Shown here: positions 1-10,818 of the stretch, one piece after another | Position numbering within the stretch: the stretch's first letter is position 1 | Layout: each line of letters opens with the position of its first letter | Assembly (NCBI GenBank): GCA_963921825.1 | Contig: OY997594.1 | Location: 10,855,001-10,919,000 of the forward strand | DNA length: 64,000 nt | DNA from: Erodium maritimum | Taxonomy: Eukaryota; Streptophyta; Magnoliopsida; Geraniales; Geraniaceae | Reading direction: 5' to 3' | Program-made: the position numbers and the translations under genes | Notes under the pieces: generated by a model | Databases searched by the model: none | The model's input: only the letters and a program-made list of their open reading frames with translations | What the model was told of the DNA's origin: nothing

Positions 1-800
1 ACCTTTGGTGTTTGAGTGGCCATGAGAGCCTTGTTTGACTGTTGAGTCTTGAGTGGCCATGAGAGCCCGTGTTCTTAATTGTGTTTCGGTGGCCATGAGA
101 GCCGCGCTATTGTTGTGTTTGTGGTTGCGTGATTGTTTGTGTTTGGCTGGCTTACGAGTTAGAGTCTCGGTAAGTTGCGAGCATGGATTATTGTTGAGAT
201 TGGGACACGAGTATCCCGTATGCCCGCTGAGGTGGCGATTTTGGGACACGAGTATCCCGTATGCCCGCTGAGGTGGCGATTTTGGGACACGAGTATCCCC
301 TATGCCCGCTGAGGTGGCGAAATTGGGACACGAGTATCCCCTATGCCCGTGGAGGTGGCGAATTTGGGACACGAGAATCCCGTAAGCCCGTGGATGTGGC
401 GAGTTTGGGGCACGAGAATCCCGTAAGCCCGTGGAGGTGGCGAGTTTGGGGCACGAGTACCCCGTAATATTTTGGGAGCACGAGAACTCCATTTACTGAT
501 TGCATTGTGTACTTTAGGAGCATGAGAACTCCCTTATTTGACTGTGTGATGTCTTTGTAAGAGCATGAGAACTCTGTGTACTTTTATCTTGTGAAATTGT
601 ATTGGTGGTTGTCCCGCTTAAGCGGAGGGTTAAGGGAAAATACGAATGGGTCATGCCGAATTTTCGGTAGAACTAAAATGTTTACACCATCACGGCTTGA
701 CTCAGGGGCGCCACTGTGGTCGAGCGTGATGTTTAATGTCAAGCTGTGCAATGAGATTCGGGGACGCCTGAATCAGATTGTAACAGCATGAGATCGACAT
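1..800 (+). mobile_element. Ty3/gypsy LTR and leader fragment
   Basis: This stretch holds no gene. Its first half carries the 'gtggccatgagagcc' type of short repeat that also occurs inside the plus-strand LTR near 41.2-41.5 kb. Its last part (about 690-790: 'gactcaggggcgcc', then 'ttcggggacgcctgaatc') parallels the leader just downstream of the primer binding site at 42.77-42.86 kb. The LTR terminus and primer site that should separate these two blocks are missing, so this is an internally deleted relic. The window edge cuts it on the left. The assignment rests on similarity to the other copy in this window. Confidence 0.6.
201..487 (+). repeat. 41-bp minisatellite, about seven copies
   Basis: The unit starts 'tgggacacgagtatcccgta' and recurs at 201, 242, 283, 324, 365, 406 and 447, an exact 41-bp period with point differences (gtatccc/gaatccc, cgctgag/cgtggag). 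It lies inside the LTR-derived fragment. Similar but not identical minisatellites occupy the same part of other LTR copies in this window. Confidence 0.9.
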
Positions 801-2190
801 GAAAAGATTTGAATAAAAAGTTAAGAAATGGGAATTCATGGAAGGGAAGGAAAGGGTAAGGGTGATTCTTGGTTTGATTTGTGTTGGGTTCTAAACCCCT
901 CTTTTTGGAAGGATACCCGAGCAAGGGGTATGCCTGGTGTGTGTTGTACCTTTTGTGTGGTGTGTTTGAGAATGAATCCTCATGTGGGAGTGGATTTCTT
1001 GGACTGGTTTGAACCCTCCTGTGAGAGTTGGTGTTGGTTACCGACACTCATACCCTTCATGTTTTGGGTATGAGTGTCGGTAACCATTCTGTGGCAGTTC
1101 CATGCCAGAATTCGAAAGCCCAGTCATTGAATATTGGCCGAGTAGGATGGAATTAGGGTAGACGAAGCAGATCTGAAATCTGAGCACGATGATTGAGATG
1201 TCGAAGATGACAAATGAGAGAAAGTGCAAAACGAAGGCTGTGATTGGGAAGTTGGGGATGCTGGCCAAAAGAGAGGCCAGATTGGTAACGGGACAATGGA
1301 AATCACTATTTCTGGACGCGTCGAGACGTTGTGGGTGTTATCGGAGATCCTGAGGGGGGCCTTGTCGCGGAATCCTAGAAGACTGACGATGAGTTGATGT
1401 CATTAGATGATGTCTTATTTTTCGTTCAAAATCATTAGGGGTTCATTAGTATGGGTTACTAGTGATAGTCTAGAAATAATGATGCATTTGTTGGCGTTGT
1501 AAGTTTAATTTCCTTATTGATAAGTTTTATCATTTATAAATCTGTATTGTATGGAAGTTGTTTGTTTATAAACCCGTTCGGATAAACTATTGTGGAAGCA
1601 GGGATCGATTGTATTGTATCTGTGACAAAGAAACTACAGGATCCCAATTAGGCTTTGGTGAGAGACAAATAGATTGATTGAGAAAGAACCCAAGAAACAC
1701 TTTGTCATGTTGTGGTCAAAGGAACAGAAGCTGCAAGGACTGGAGCACACACTACCACTAGCAGCTATAAAAACAAATGAACCATTTATATGCAAAAGTT
1801 GAAAACCAAAAACTGAGACTTGGTAAATGAAAATTGATATTGGCATGCAAAAGGAACCAAAGATAAGGAAGATTCAGTTGAAATGAAACGAAACCAAGAC
1901 CCCATCTCGTTACTCTTAGTCAGTATGTAGATGCCAAAATGAAAACCTCCTGAAAGAAGCTAGGAAGCAACATGCAGCTCCAAGCCAAAGTAGCTGAGAG
2001 TTTGGATGAGCTCAAAAGCTGCAACATTGCTCTCTACATGACCTAAACCCGATATCTTGTATAGAAAATCCAAACAACATGTCATGCTCTCGTTTCATTG
2101 CTTATAAGCATCGATCTCCATTTGTCAGTTACCGGTTGTTATGTCTCTCTCTACCCTCTGCTCCATCATTCATTCGATATTAATATCTCT
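801..2190. other. Intergenic stretch downstream of the JAGGED-type gene
   Basis: I see no convincing coding region here. The open frames are short and lack recognisable motifs. The part near 2100-2190 probably holds the 3' untranslated region of the minus-strand zinc-finger gene. The one clear structure is the hairpin at 1036-1085. Confidence 0.5.
1036..1085. repeat. Perfect 20-bp inverted repeat (hairpin)
   Basis: The left arm is GGTTACCGACACTCATACCC at 1036-1055, followed by a 10-nt spacer; the exact reverse complement lies at 1066-1085. One additional pair (1035/1086) can form. I see no transposon ends or coding context around it. Confidence 0.9.
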
Positions 2191-3627
2191 TCACAATCCA
2201 TCTTGAAACCGACTCATCACCGGCTGCTGTACCTGGCCTCCGGAGCTCCGTCCCCATTCTTCCCCGTCTCCGTGCCCTACCGGAGCACCGAAGCACGTGT
2301 AGTTTCCTGCTGACTCGCTCCCCAGCACGTGACCCACGTAGTAGTCGTGCTGCTGTGGTGGTGGTGGATAGGAAACGAGTCTTGGTGGTTGAGGAGGAGG
2401 AGCGCCCACCGCCTGCGGCGGAGTTGGGGTGCCGGCAGCCGGGAACAACCTCGGAGAGTAGAGTGGCCGATACGACATCGTTGGGTCGCCTGCAGCTGGA
2501 TGGTAGCATCCTCCTGCCGTGATTGGCTGGCAGCTGCTAATAACAATATTATTATCAAACACGTTTCAAACATATATAAAATGAGAAAAAGAAAAGAACT
2601 ATATATAAATACCTGAGGTGAGGTGTTCCATGCGCCGCTAGGTTATCATTGTTGAAGACGAGCTGCCGAGCACGGTTCAGAATTTCCGTTTCCCTCTCTG
2701 ATGAAACAAGAATAATATATATATATATATATCAAAACCATTTGCTTCCATTTTATACATTGAAGACAGGATAAAAGACAACAAAACCATTCAGGTCCAC
2801 TGTTCAAAACCAGAATCAGAAACAGTGCAAGTGTCTGGGACAGTATCAAATCAATTCATACATGTTCATGTTTTTTCCATGAGGGGTGAGGAAGGATAAA
2901 TAAATAAATATATATATACATATATATATATAAGAGTACAATTAGGTGCGAATCAATGGGTTATAGTGAGAATCTACGAACTTGTAAATAAAGTTTATGC
3001 TATTTGAATAAATATTTGTTTTTGTTTGAGATGAATATTTTCAGACAAAACATTTATCAAATAAGAAACACTTTTCTCACACTAAGGTATTGTTTTCCTA
3101 GAAAAAAATTTCTTAAATTAGGATGCTATTTTTTAAAACTATGTTCTCAAACTAGATTTGAGGTTCATAGGTTACACAGTAAAAACAAATTCATATGTGA
3201 TTGTATATATAGAGAGAGACTAATACAATGAGAAAAATATATAATAGTGACTAGAAGAAGGAGGTAAGTATATATATGGGACTTGCCTTGGCGATGGCGG
3301 TTCATGTGACCCCCAAGAGCTTGAGATTTGCAGAACTTGAGGGAACAAAACCTACACTCGTACACCTTGCCATCATCTTTTCCATCCTTTTTCTTTTTCC
3401 TGTACACTCCTCCTCCTGCTCTTTCATTATACATATTAGTCTCTACGTACTACTCAGACGTACAACCCACAGCAATTAATCTCCGAAACCTAAAATCAGC
3501 AGATTCAACTGAAAGCAATGTATATATACCTGAAGAAGAGCTGTCCTCGAGGAAGAGGTGTTGTTTACCGTAGTCGTCGGGCAAGTTGTTGAGATCTAAA
3601 GGGTTAGTGTTCCTCTCAGCTGGTTTC
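2191..3627 (-). CDS. JAG: JAGGED/NUBBIN-type C2H2 zinc-finger transcription factor (5' exon not located)
   Basis: Plant nuclear zinc-finger regulator; JAGGED-type proteins promote growth of lateral organs and flowers. Exons on the minus strand: 3530-3627, 3287-3415, 2613-2697 and 2191-2536 (stop TGA at 2191-2193), about 219 residues in total. The first visible exon encodes an EAR-like LDLNNLPDD motif. The second encodes CRFC, QALGGH and HMNRH, one C2H2 finger with the plant QALGGH signature. The third encodes ERETEILNRARQLVFNNDN. The last is proline-rich and ends in an RFQDGL tail. Exon phases join correctly at every junction. The intron after the finger exon begins GC rather than GT; the final acceptor is a TAGCAG tandem. 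Exon 3530-3627 follows a good acceptor and needs a codon begun in an upstream exon, so the start codon lies further right and I did not find it. The RFQ-type tail favours JAGGED over NUBBIN; assignment is by recognition only. Confidence 0.88.
3281..3286 (-). other. GC-type 5' splice site
   Basis: On the minus strand the zinc-finger exon ends CGCCAAG and the intron starts GCAAGT, the usual strong form of a GC donor. Joining at this point to the acceptor before 2697 gives Q-E-R-E-T-E in frame. Using the nearby GT four bases further on would shift the frame. Confidence 0.75.
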
Positions 3628-4140
3628 CTGCGAAACAAACATGTGTATATAAAAGCAAGGACAAAAGATGTTTAAAGATGAGCAGGAGAGGAGATGGTGA
3701 AGGAGCTGTAACCTACATGGTACCGACAGAGAGAGACAGAAATTAATAATATGAGGTGAAGGGTCCTCCAGATGCAAAGATAACTCAGAGTGGAGTGCAA
3801 TATAGAGGCTATGGTCGAGCAGTGGGTGAAGAAAGGAGCTTTGAGAGTTCTCTATCAGTTCTCCTGCCACCACCTCTCTCCACGAGGGACAGTGCCTCTC
3901 GTGACGTTAAAAAGGAAGACCTAACTCCACACACATGTGTGTATGTAAGTGTGGGAGTCTAGTCTCGTTAGGTTGAGACTGAGACTTGAACGGATCAGGA
4001 GTTAGGACATGACCTTTTCTCAAATATAACTGGCCAAGACCAACAGACTTATTGTCCAAATAGAACACTTATTGTCCGAACTTGTTTATCTAAAAACGGT
4101 ACTCGTATTAAGATATTTACATTTATCATGTTTACTAACT
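3628..4140 (-). other. Upstream region of the JAGGED-type gene
   Basis: This should contain intron and possibly 5' leader of the zinc-finger gene. No ATG here joins in phase to the exon starting at 3627: ATG at 3936 has the wrong phase, and the one at 3719 runs directly into TAG. The start exon may therefore lie beyond 4.1 kb, behind transposon sequence, or be lost. Confidence 0.4.
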
Positions 4141-4144
4141 CATC

Positions 4145-5302
4145 AAAAACTACAAACACGTTGTTCCTTCTCTCTCTAATCTAGTGCCGCCGAAGATTAT
4201 AGCAATTATAGCTATTGCCATGACTTCTTCCATGACTCCTCCTTCCTATTTGCATTTTGTGGATTTGCTTTCGACAATAATTTTGCTTGGATGAAGTTCA
4301 CAAATCGTTATTCCCATGCGCCTCTCCTTATGAGCTCTCTAAGGTTTTCCCTTTATGACTCCCTTCGAGCCGCCTCTAACCATCACGACATTGGCTCCCT
4401 CCCGCCACCAACGACGTGTCTCCCGCTCCTGTTTGGCCCCCCTCTGCAACTCCGATATGTTTCGTCTGGCTCACCTCGGCATCGATCGACCTCACCACCT
4501 CGGAGCCCCACGACTTCCCTATATCGGGTCAACCCTCCTTATCAACCCCTGCCGTCTCTGAAGCCGTCACCGGCGTGTCCTCCTCCCTGGCATCTGCCAC
4601 CGCACCCTCCTCGACCCCTCTCTCAATTATGGATATGGCTAATCGAGTGGGTCTTTTTTATGTTATCTGACTTCGTCTTTGCAAGGTCAATGACGAAAGG
4701 AATTCGGTGCCCTAGAGACTAGGCCTAAGAGAGGTCCCTTGTAAGAGTTCTGCCTCCCTCTGAAACTAATGACAACATGTTCGGTCATACTCAACAGAGC
4801 ATGCAGCATCTAGGCAATACCTCCCGACGAACCCTCCACGGTCTCCCATTCCCCTTAATCCGGCTAGATTACTTGGCCACACTTCTCTATTGCTTGATAT
4901 ATCCATCTTCTAGGAATGACATGGTCGTCTTCCTTGCACTCTTGATTTGGTGTGATACCAGGGGTGTCATTCCTCTTGGATACCGCCTTTGGATCGATGG
5001 GTCAGTCCTGCTCGAGATCATAATCTTCAACGACTGCGCCTTCGCTACCAGATGTTGCACGGAAAGGTCTTGACGGCTAAGGAATCGCATTCCGATGCGA
5101 CTACTCTCACGTGTTCAGATCCACATTTGAGGTGTTTCATCCTACCTAATTCGAGAGAATCAGTTTTGATGTCCAACCCAACCAAATACTCTTCTCTTCT
5201 TGAGGGAACAGAGGAAGGTTTGGTGACGTCCACTATCCTGCCTAACCCGAAAATAGGTACGATGGGAACCACTAATTCTCTTATAGGATATCTAGGGTTT
5301 CT

Positions 5303-5347
<45 letters not shown>

Positions 5348-5867
5348 GAAGTTGGTGCCCATTCCCCTTCGTGGGAAGAGAGGGGTGTGTGGGTTGGAAG
5401 GAATAAAAGCCATTCAGGCGAGGGATGAAAAGCAGCCCTACCGGGATCCATGAGGACCTATTGCGAGGGGTTGCATGTGAGGGTCAACAGCCCGCGCTTT
5501 AAAAAGGTCACCAAATCACGTGATCTCTCCCTGTACCACGTGCGGCTATCAAATACCTAGTGATCCCGATTGGCAGATCCATAAGTTTTTAAGCTATGAT
5601 GTGTGGGGCCAGATTGAACCGGATAAGGTTTTTTGGTCAAGTTTAGGTAGTCGTCTTGAGTATTGTTGTCTGACTCTTTGTTTCTTATTTTTTGTTTAGT
5701 TTGGTCTCGTCGTTTAATGGTAAATCTAAGTGTTTGGTTACTCAAAAAATCCACAGGTTTATTTGGAAGATTAGTTGTAGTCAGTCTTTAGATATACTAC
5801 TCTCTCTCTCTATTCCTCATTATGTTTTATTATTTCATATGAATAAAACTCGTTCCTTTCGCTAAAA
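4145..5867 (+). mobile_element. LINE-derived element without reverse transcriptase
   Basis: A C/T-rich, proline/serine-rich region (about 4290-4720) resembling degraded LINE ORF1 is followed by a long 3' untranslated-like part ending 'cctttcgctaaaaaa' at 5850-5867. That tail closely resembles the LINE end at 10790-10803. No endonuclease or reverse-transcriptase motif is present, so this is an ORF1-only derivative. The left boundary is a guess. Confidence 0.45.
5305..5344 (+). repeat. Poly(G) tract, 40 G
   Basis: Forty consecutive G on the plus strand inside the LINE-derived element. It is read as a glycine run in some frames but is not part of an intact gene. Confidence 0.95.
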
Positions 5868-5933
5868 AATTGATTGATCCAGTACAAAATTTACTTTCAA
5901 CTTATTTGAAATCATAAATGCATCATATAGGTA

Positions 5934-6450
5934 TTTTTTTTCTGAAACGAGGTAGGAAGGAGATTTATTCAGTAACCAATATCATAAATCATAAATCCTT
6001 ACATAGATTAAGTGTCAAAATCCTAAGTTTCATAATATAGTTCGAGGCCCCACGATGCGTTAGATGTAAAGACACTCTAACTCGTAGAATCAATTTACTA
6101 TACATCGTAGATAAGAAAATTACCAATATATACAAAAATGAACACAAGAAATTAAGAAGCGTGTGATACCAGTTCTTCTGAAACTCAAACCATGTAGAGT
6201 GGGGCGTTCTGGTAGGGCCAACCAATAGTCTTCATTTGTCGGAATCCTTTGGGATTCCCCTCCCTATGATGAAACTTGATGTAGACGTAGGACGGACAAT
6301 GGCATGCCTCGGGAGATAATCGGAAAACCAATCCCCAATAACATTAGTCAATATAGCCGCCTAATATGCTTTATAGAATAGCCGAAAAGTGAGATAAAGC
6401 AAGAACAGACTTAGACGAAGGAGAGCTGTAAAGTTGACCGCTAGAATCCC
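5934..6450 (-). mobile_element. LINE 3' end fragment
   Basis: On the minus strand the sequence ends 'cctacctcgtttcag' followed by a run of A (plus strand: eight T at 5935-5942). This parallels the minus-strand LINE tail at 10819-10835. Upstream sequence up to about 6450 carries only broken frames. The right boundary is uncertain. Confidence 0.4.
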
Positions 6451-6682
6451 TTTGGTGCTATCTTATTTGAGAGAGAGAGCACCCAAAATCTTTGCAACTG
6501 GCAGATACTAGACACATATAAGTTTAAGACTAAATCTTCTAATTCCTGAGTCCTAGCTAGATGATCATCCACTATCATTGATGTAATCGTATATGCACAC
6601 AAATAATATAGTGTACGTCGAAGACATAAGTACAACATAAAATATAGAAAGAAAACACAGTTATTATACACAGTACATATAT

Positions 6683-7060
6683 GCACATATCTAACAAACT
6701 TATCAAGTATACTTACATATCCCTTGTAGCAGTGAAGCAAAAGTCCCTTGCAAATGGGACACATATCTAACAAACTTACCGATCATACTTTTTTTATCAA
6801 CAAAACATTATATAAATTATGTCCTTATTCAGATAATGAAAAGGAGCGATAAAGGTTCAAGCTATAGAGCTTTACAAGCCAAGGGATTACCAAAAACAAC
6901 AAAGAATATGAATATTACAAATGAATATTAATCATAAGAGCAACTAAACACTGAGGTAGCAAAGTGAAGTACAACATGAGTGTGGGAGACTGAGCATCCT
7001 GACTGAAAATCATACTTGGAAATCACCTATAACAGTGAAGCAAAAGTCCCTTGCAAATGG
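6683..7060. repeat. Local duplications around a retroelement tail
   Basis: The 28-bp string beginning 'cagtgaagcaaaagtccctt' occurs at 6730-6757 and again at 7033-7060. A second string, 'acatatctaacaaactta', occurs near 6683 and 6761. Between them, around 6790, plus-strand T-rich sequence looks like a retroelement tail on the minus strand. The 28-bp copies may be a target duplication around a short insertion, but the ends are not clean. No gene is visible. Confidence 0.5.
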
Positions 7061-7570
7061 AACAATACATAGATTTATAGTTTGGTAGGAATCAGAACAA
7101 GCCTGTTATGGTCATTATGTTGGAGAAGAAGGCATGCTAAGAGATTATGGTCCACACATGAGATGAGATATATAAAATTAATGTGTTTCTTCTGACATGG
7201 TTATCATCATTGTACTCTTTCCCATCACTTACAACGGTTGTTATCATGTATCTAATTATTAGGTTTTTTTTTTCTTTCTTTCACTATGACTATGAGATCC
7301 CCAATCAATATACTTCACCAAACTATTTTTGTTGTTTTATTTCGGATCCATTCTCTTAAACCGTTACCAATCGTATTTAACGTACAGACTTCGTTTTATC
7401 AAGAAATAATCAATGACCACAGGGTAAGCATTGTTAGTGATTTTTGTTTCACAACCTATAATTTTAGGTGAATCATATTTTGTATAAAGTTGAACTCCAA
7501 GTTATCGGTGAGGAACTGTAATTTCGTAGTAGAACGAGCGGAGACAAAGAGGTTACCGGTTGGTCCGTTC

Positions 7571-7966
7571 ATGAAAGTCGGTTGTAGAAGCGTTCGGGGC
7601 TCATTGTTGCCAACGAAGCGAAGCCATATTAGTGGGAACAAGAATCATATGTATATGAATATTGCAATGCCGACTTTCAGCAAGAAGCACTTTGAAGGCA
7701 CACATGTCTATGAAGACGTCCGGACATCTGGTAAGAAGCCTCAAGGTGGCAGCAACTTGAGAGGTCCAAGCCAACCAAAAACAGTTATTGAAAAGGTTCA
7801 TGCTTCAATCCTAGCCATGGACAAGAAGAAGAAGGTTCTTAAAGACATACTCCAAGATATGCTGGTTGGACAAGATACCAAGGGATTTGTAGATCATGAT
7901 GTCTCTTCCACACCGAATCAGATGATGTTTGAAGTTATGTTCTCTCTTCATCACTATGATATTTGA
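7571..7966 (+). CDS. Hypothetical open reading frame, 131 codons
   Basis: An open frame from ATG at 7571 to TGA ending 7966. The protein is basic in the middle and has a lysine-rich helix-like stretch (DKKKKVLKDILQDML) near residues 80-95. I do not recognise the family. It lies between LINE debris and a decayed Harbinger ORF1-like gene, so it may be transposon-derived or the last exon of a lost gene. No promoter or splice pattern supports it strongly. Confidence 0.3.
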   Translation: MKVGCRSVRGSLLPTKRSHISGNKNHMYMNIAMPTFSKKHFEGTHVYEDVRTSGKKPQGGSNLRGPSQPKTVIEKVHASILAMDKKKKVLKDILQDMLVGQDTKGFVDHDVSSTPNQMMFEVMFSLHHYDI

Positions 7967-8275
7967 ACTGTTTGAGTTTGTGTGTTAAATACTTACTGCC
8001 TTGGATATGTCAGAGTTTATATTTTAGGTACTGTACAGTGACAACTTACCCATGATACTATGTTTTTGAAGTTGTTTAATGATGCCTCTATGTCATGTTT
8101 AGCTTGTCCCTCTTCTAGAAGTTATTTATAAAGCATATATACTTAGTTGTTTTTCTATATTTAAAAACTTTCTGAGGCATGAATCAGGGGGAGTAGATGG
8201 TGTTTTTGATGAAGCATGCTGATTTTTCTCTTGTTGGGGCCAACGGTTTGATGACATTTTCTCCACCTCCTCGCT

Positions 8276-8283
8276 TATAAATA
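8276..8283 (+). promoter_or_regulatory. TATA box TATAAATA
   Basis: A TATAAATA motif lies in a C/T-rich leader upstream of the decayed SANT-like gene at 8320-8766. The two related genes at 14.4 and 15.8 kb have the same motif at a similar place (14325, 15692), which supports it as their shared promoter type. Confidence 0.55.
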
Positions 8284-8320
8284 CCTCCTCTTTCATCACC
8301 TATCAACACCACTTCCATCA

Positions 8321-8766
8321 TTGACTCCTCTCTTTCCGAATTCCTCAACCAATTTGCTTTCAACCCAACCGTCGATGGATGGCCATCGTCAAACTTTTCT
8401 ATGCTAATCGAAGAAGAAATGGTGTTGTGTCTTGTGTGGTTTGAACATGATCAGTTAGGGCCAAACATCCGTTACTGGCCGGATGTTTGCAACAACTACG
8501 TCGGCTCGGCTCTCGTTGTCACCCCACTATGAACCGAGAGGCAGTTGAAGGACCATTGGCAAAGGACGTCCATAAAGTTAAAGCGTTTCTATTTAATCTG
8601 CCTTGAAAAACTTCATGCTCAGTTTTCGGGAAAAACCAATGCTCAAGTCGTATCCTTGGCTACGGAGACGTATCGGGATTGTTTTTTCCAAATTTTTACA
8701 AAGTTTGAGATCTAGAATATCGTCAAAGATCAACCCAAGTGGCTGCAATATTTTAACGAAATATAA
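8321..8766 (+). pseudogene. Decayed SANT/Myb-like PIF/Harbinger ORF1-type gene
   Basis: One frame reads IEEEMVLCLVWF, then IRYWPDVCNNY, QLKDHWQRTSIKLKRFY and finally QPKWLQYFNEI with a TAA at 8764-8766. The same pattern, EEEMVLVLCWL, HRYWPVVYANF, KQCRDHWQDLARKIHRYE, PKFLQYVHEL, occurs in the gene at 15800. Two internal stops interrupt it, TGA after the TPL residues and TAG in the C-terminal third, and no start ATG remains. Family knowledge: such SANT-like proteins accompany Harbinger transposases and help bind element ends. I found no element ends around this copy. Confidence 0.6.
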
Positions 8767-8860
8767 ATCGTTGTAAACATATGTTTAGTTTTCGCTTCGG
8801 TGATAATAAATCGTTGTTAACCTACATTTAGTTTCAGCTTCGATAATATTAATTGTGTAA
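8763..8860 (+). repeat. Two-copy tandem repeat, about 55 bp
   Basis: 'ataaatcgttgtaaacatat' and 'ataaatcgttgttaacctac' start two diverged copies of one unit, directly after the stop of the decayed ORF1-like gene. It is probably 3' untranslated sequence of that gene. Confidence 0.6.
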
Positions 8861-9033
8861 TATGTGTTTTGTTTTTTGGTAATAAAAATTTTATGTTTAT
8901 TATTAATTTATTCTACCAGCCTGTACTATCAATTAGCACAAAAATTAAGATTGGAAATGAATAACTATCAGCCTGACTGATAGAGGTGAGAAAAACGAAT
9001 GTATTATTGTTTTATTCTATCAGTAACATTGTT

Positions 9034-10818
9034 AACCAACAACTTAGTAATTCAAGTAAAATTGTATCTTTTATTACAACACTAAACCCTCTCTTGAATT
9101 GAGAGCCTACCCTAGCCATAACCTTAGCCTACGCTACCGCTATGGAGCTTTCGTCTATCGTTGTTGCTGCGCCGCTTGGGCCTGTTGGATTCGTCGTCCC
9201 TGTGTTCGCCTTTCCCATACAGTTGACCTCGCAGACCACGCCTGGCACGGGGTTTAACTACGAGTGGGAGTGGCTGGCTTTTCCACAGCCCTCGCCGCCT
9301 CTCCCTCCTCCCACCCCTCTTGTGAAACTGGTGACTCCTACTCCGATCGCTATGCACCCTCTATCGGATTTGTCTAAACCCCCCCCCCCCTGTCAAATCT
9401 GCATTTCCTATCACAACCACCCACTTCTCTCAAACATACCTCACCCTGGCCTCCTCTACCGGCGACATACATGACTGGGGTCTCGGTTTCGTTGGGATCG
9501 TCGGGGTTCTCTGTTCCGCGAGGATCGCCCCCTATCCTCCGGGTGCTACTCTTTATCGGCAACACGGGGAGCGTTGAAGGTGGGAACGATGAATATCGAT
9601 GACTTTGCCTCCAAGTTACAAGTCCTATCCTTGGGGGCCGAACCCTAGCATGCCTATCAGGGCCCACCGCCGCCAAGACCTCGCTCTGGTGATTAGGGCG
9701 CATGCTGCCGGATCTAGGGTTCCGCCGCTGCTAGTGTCGATACGGCATCAATCTCTTCGTCTTCTGCCTGGGATGGGTGCCGTAACGGAGAGGGCTCGGC
9801 TCTCGCCAGGAAGCCCAGGAGTGGGTACAACTACGCAGATGACAGAGTGCACGACATACACTACGACCACGAGGGTCAGAATTCATCGTCAATATCCGAT
9901 TCGCGACAGGTATGGGGAGCGGAGGATCATGTTCGAGAGCTCTACCATGGCTGCTTGTCGAAGATGGACTTGGCAGCGAACAAGGATGTGGGTTCCCCCT
10001 AACGAGGTTAATCTGGTCCCTGCCCGTAGGAGAGATGGCTTCCAGGCCCCGGTGATACGGACGCGACACCATGGGGCATATGGTGGAGAAGGAGCTGCCC
10101 TAGACGGGGAACTAGAGGATACTGCCCAGGTCCCGCTGACAATGGACCCGTTACCTATTTTTGGATCACCTCGAGGGAGGGGGCCTAGCGTAACAATGGA
10201 CCTAGTACCTAATCAGGGTCCCCGTGCTCCGTCGGAAAGGTCGGGCCTCCGTGGGTGGTCCAGCTCCCACACCCTGGCTTTTGTACACACGAAGTTCCGG
10301 AGAAAGGCTGGTGCGTACCAGCTCGTTGCTGAGTCCACCACTGATCCCTCATCACTAGAGAGTAGTGGGATGGGCGGCGGAGGAGCTGTTGAAGTACAAG
10401 CGACCCGGTCTAGGGGAAGAGCAGCTGTTGGAGGACGGAGGAATGAACCGTCTGCATCTGGCTGGGGAAAAAGTCACAGGTGGGGAAGAAGACCCGCCGG
10501 GAGGGATGAGGTCATGCCTGAGCATCGGAGACTGGCCCTGTGAGGGGTCCCTAATCGATGCTTTGCCTGCCACCATCACCATTACCGTCGAGATCTCTGA
10601 TTTGCGCTACCCTGTTCCCCCACCCATATTTTGTCCTTGCCCATATGGCACCAATTCAATACCGTCGAGGACGGTTCCATTGTGAAAAGAATAGCGAACA
10701 TTTTTAAATTTGGTTGCCCTATTCTTCTATTCAAATAGTCTCTGATGCACTTTACTGTCATTACATATTTTAATTAATGAAATCTGCACATTTCGCTAAA
10801 AAAAACCAACAAGTTAGT
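9034..10818 (+). mobile_element. LINE-derived insertion, ORF1-type only, plus strand
   Basis: The element starts soon after 9050 with 'ctaccctagcc' at about 9109, has a GC-rich region with long proline/arginine-rich frames (about 9142-10540), and ends 'tttcgctaaaaaaaa' near 10803. It carries no endonuclease or reverse-transcriptase motif. The flanks share 'aaccaacaacttagt' at 9034 and 'aaccaacaagttagt' at 10803, a likely 15- to 16-bp target duplication with one difference. The 5' start resembles that of the minus-strand neighbour, so both seem to be internally deleted rather than simply 5'-truncated LINEs. Confidence 0.6.
9599..10543 (+). pseudogene. LINE ORF1-like open frame
   Basis: A 314-codon open frame in the plus-strand LINE-derived element. 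It is arginine-, glycine- and proline-rich and shows no zinc knuckle that I can see. It is GC-rich unlike its A/T-rich surroundings. The frame may be fortuitous in GC-rich sequence; I list it as ORF1-derived because of its position within the element. Confidence 0.3.

Noticed and set aside
201..487. Regular repeats as a possible CRISPR array
   Set aside because: The repeats are head to tail without unique spacers, lie within LTR sequence of a plant genome, and no cas genes are present.
1036..1085. Hairpin as a microRNA precursor
   Set aside because: A 20-bp stem with a 10-nt loop is too short for a typical plant precursor and the stem is perfectly paired. No expression evidence is available.
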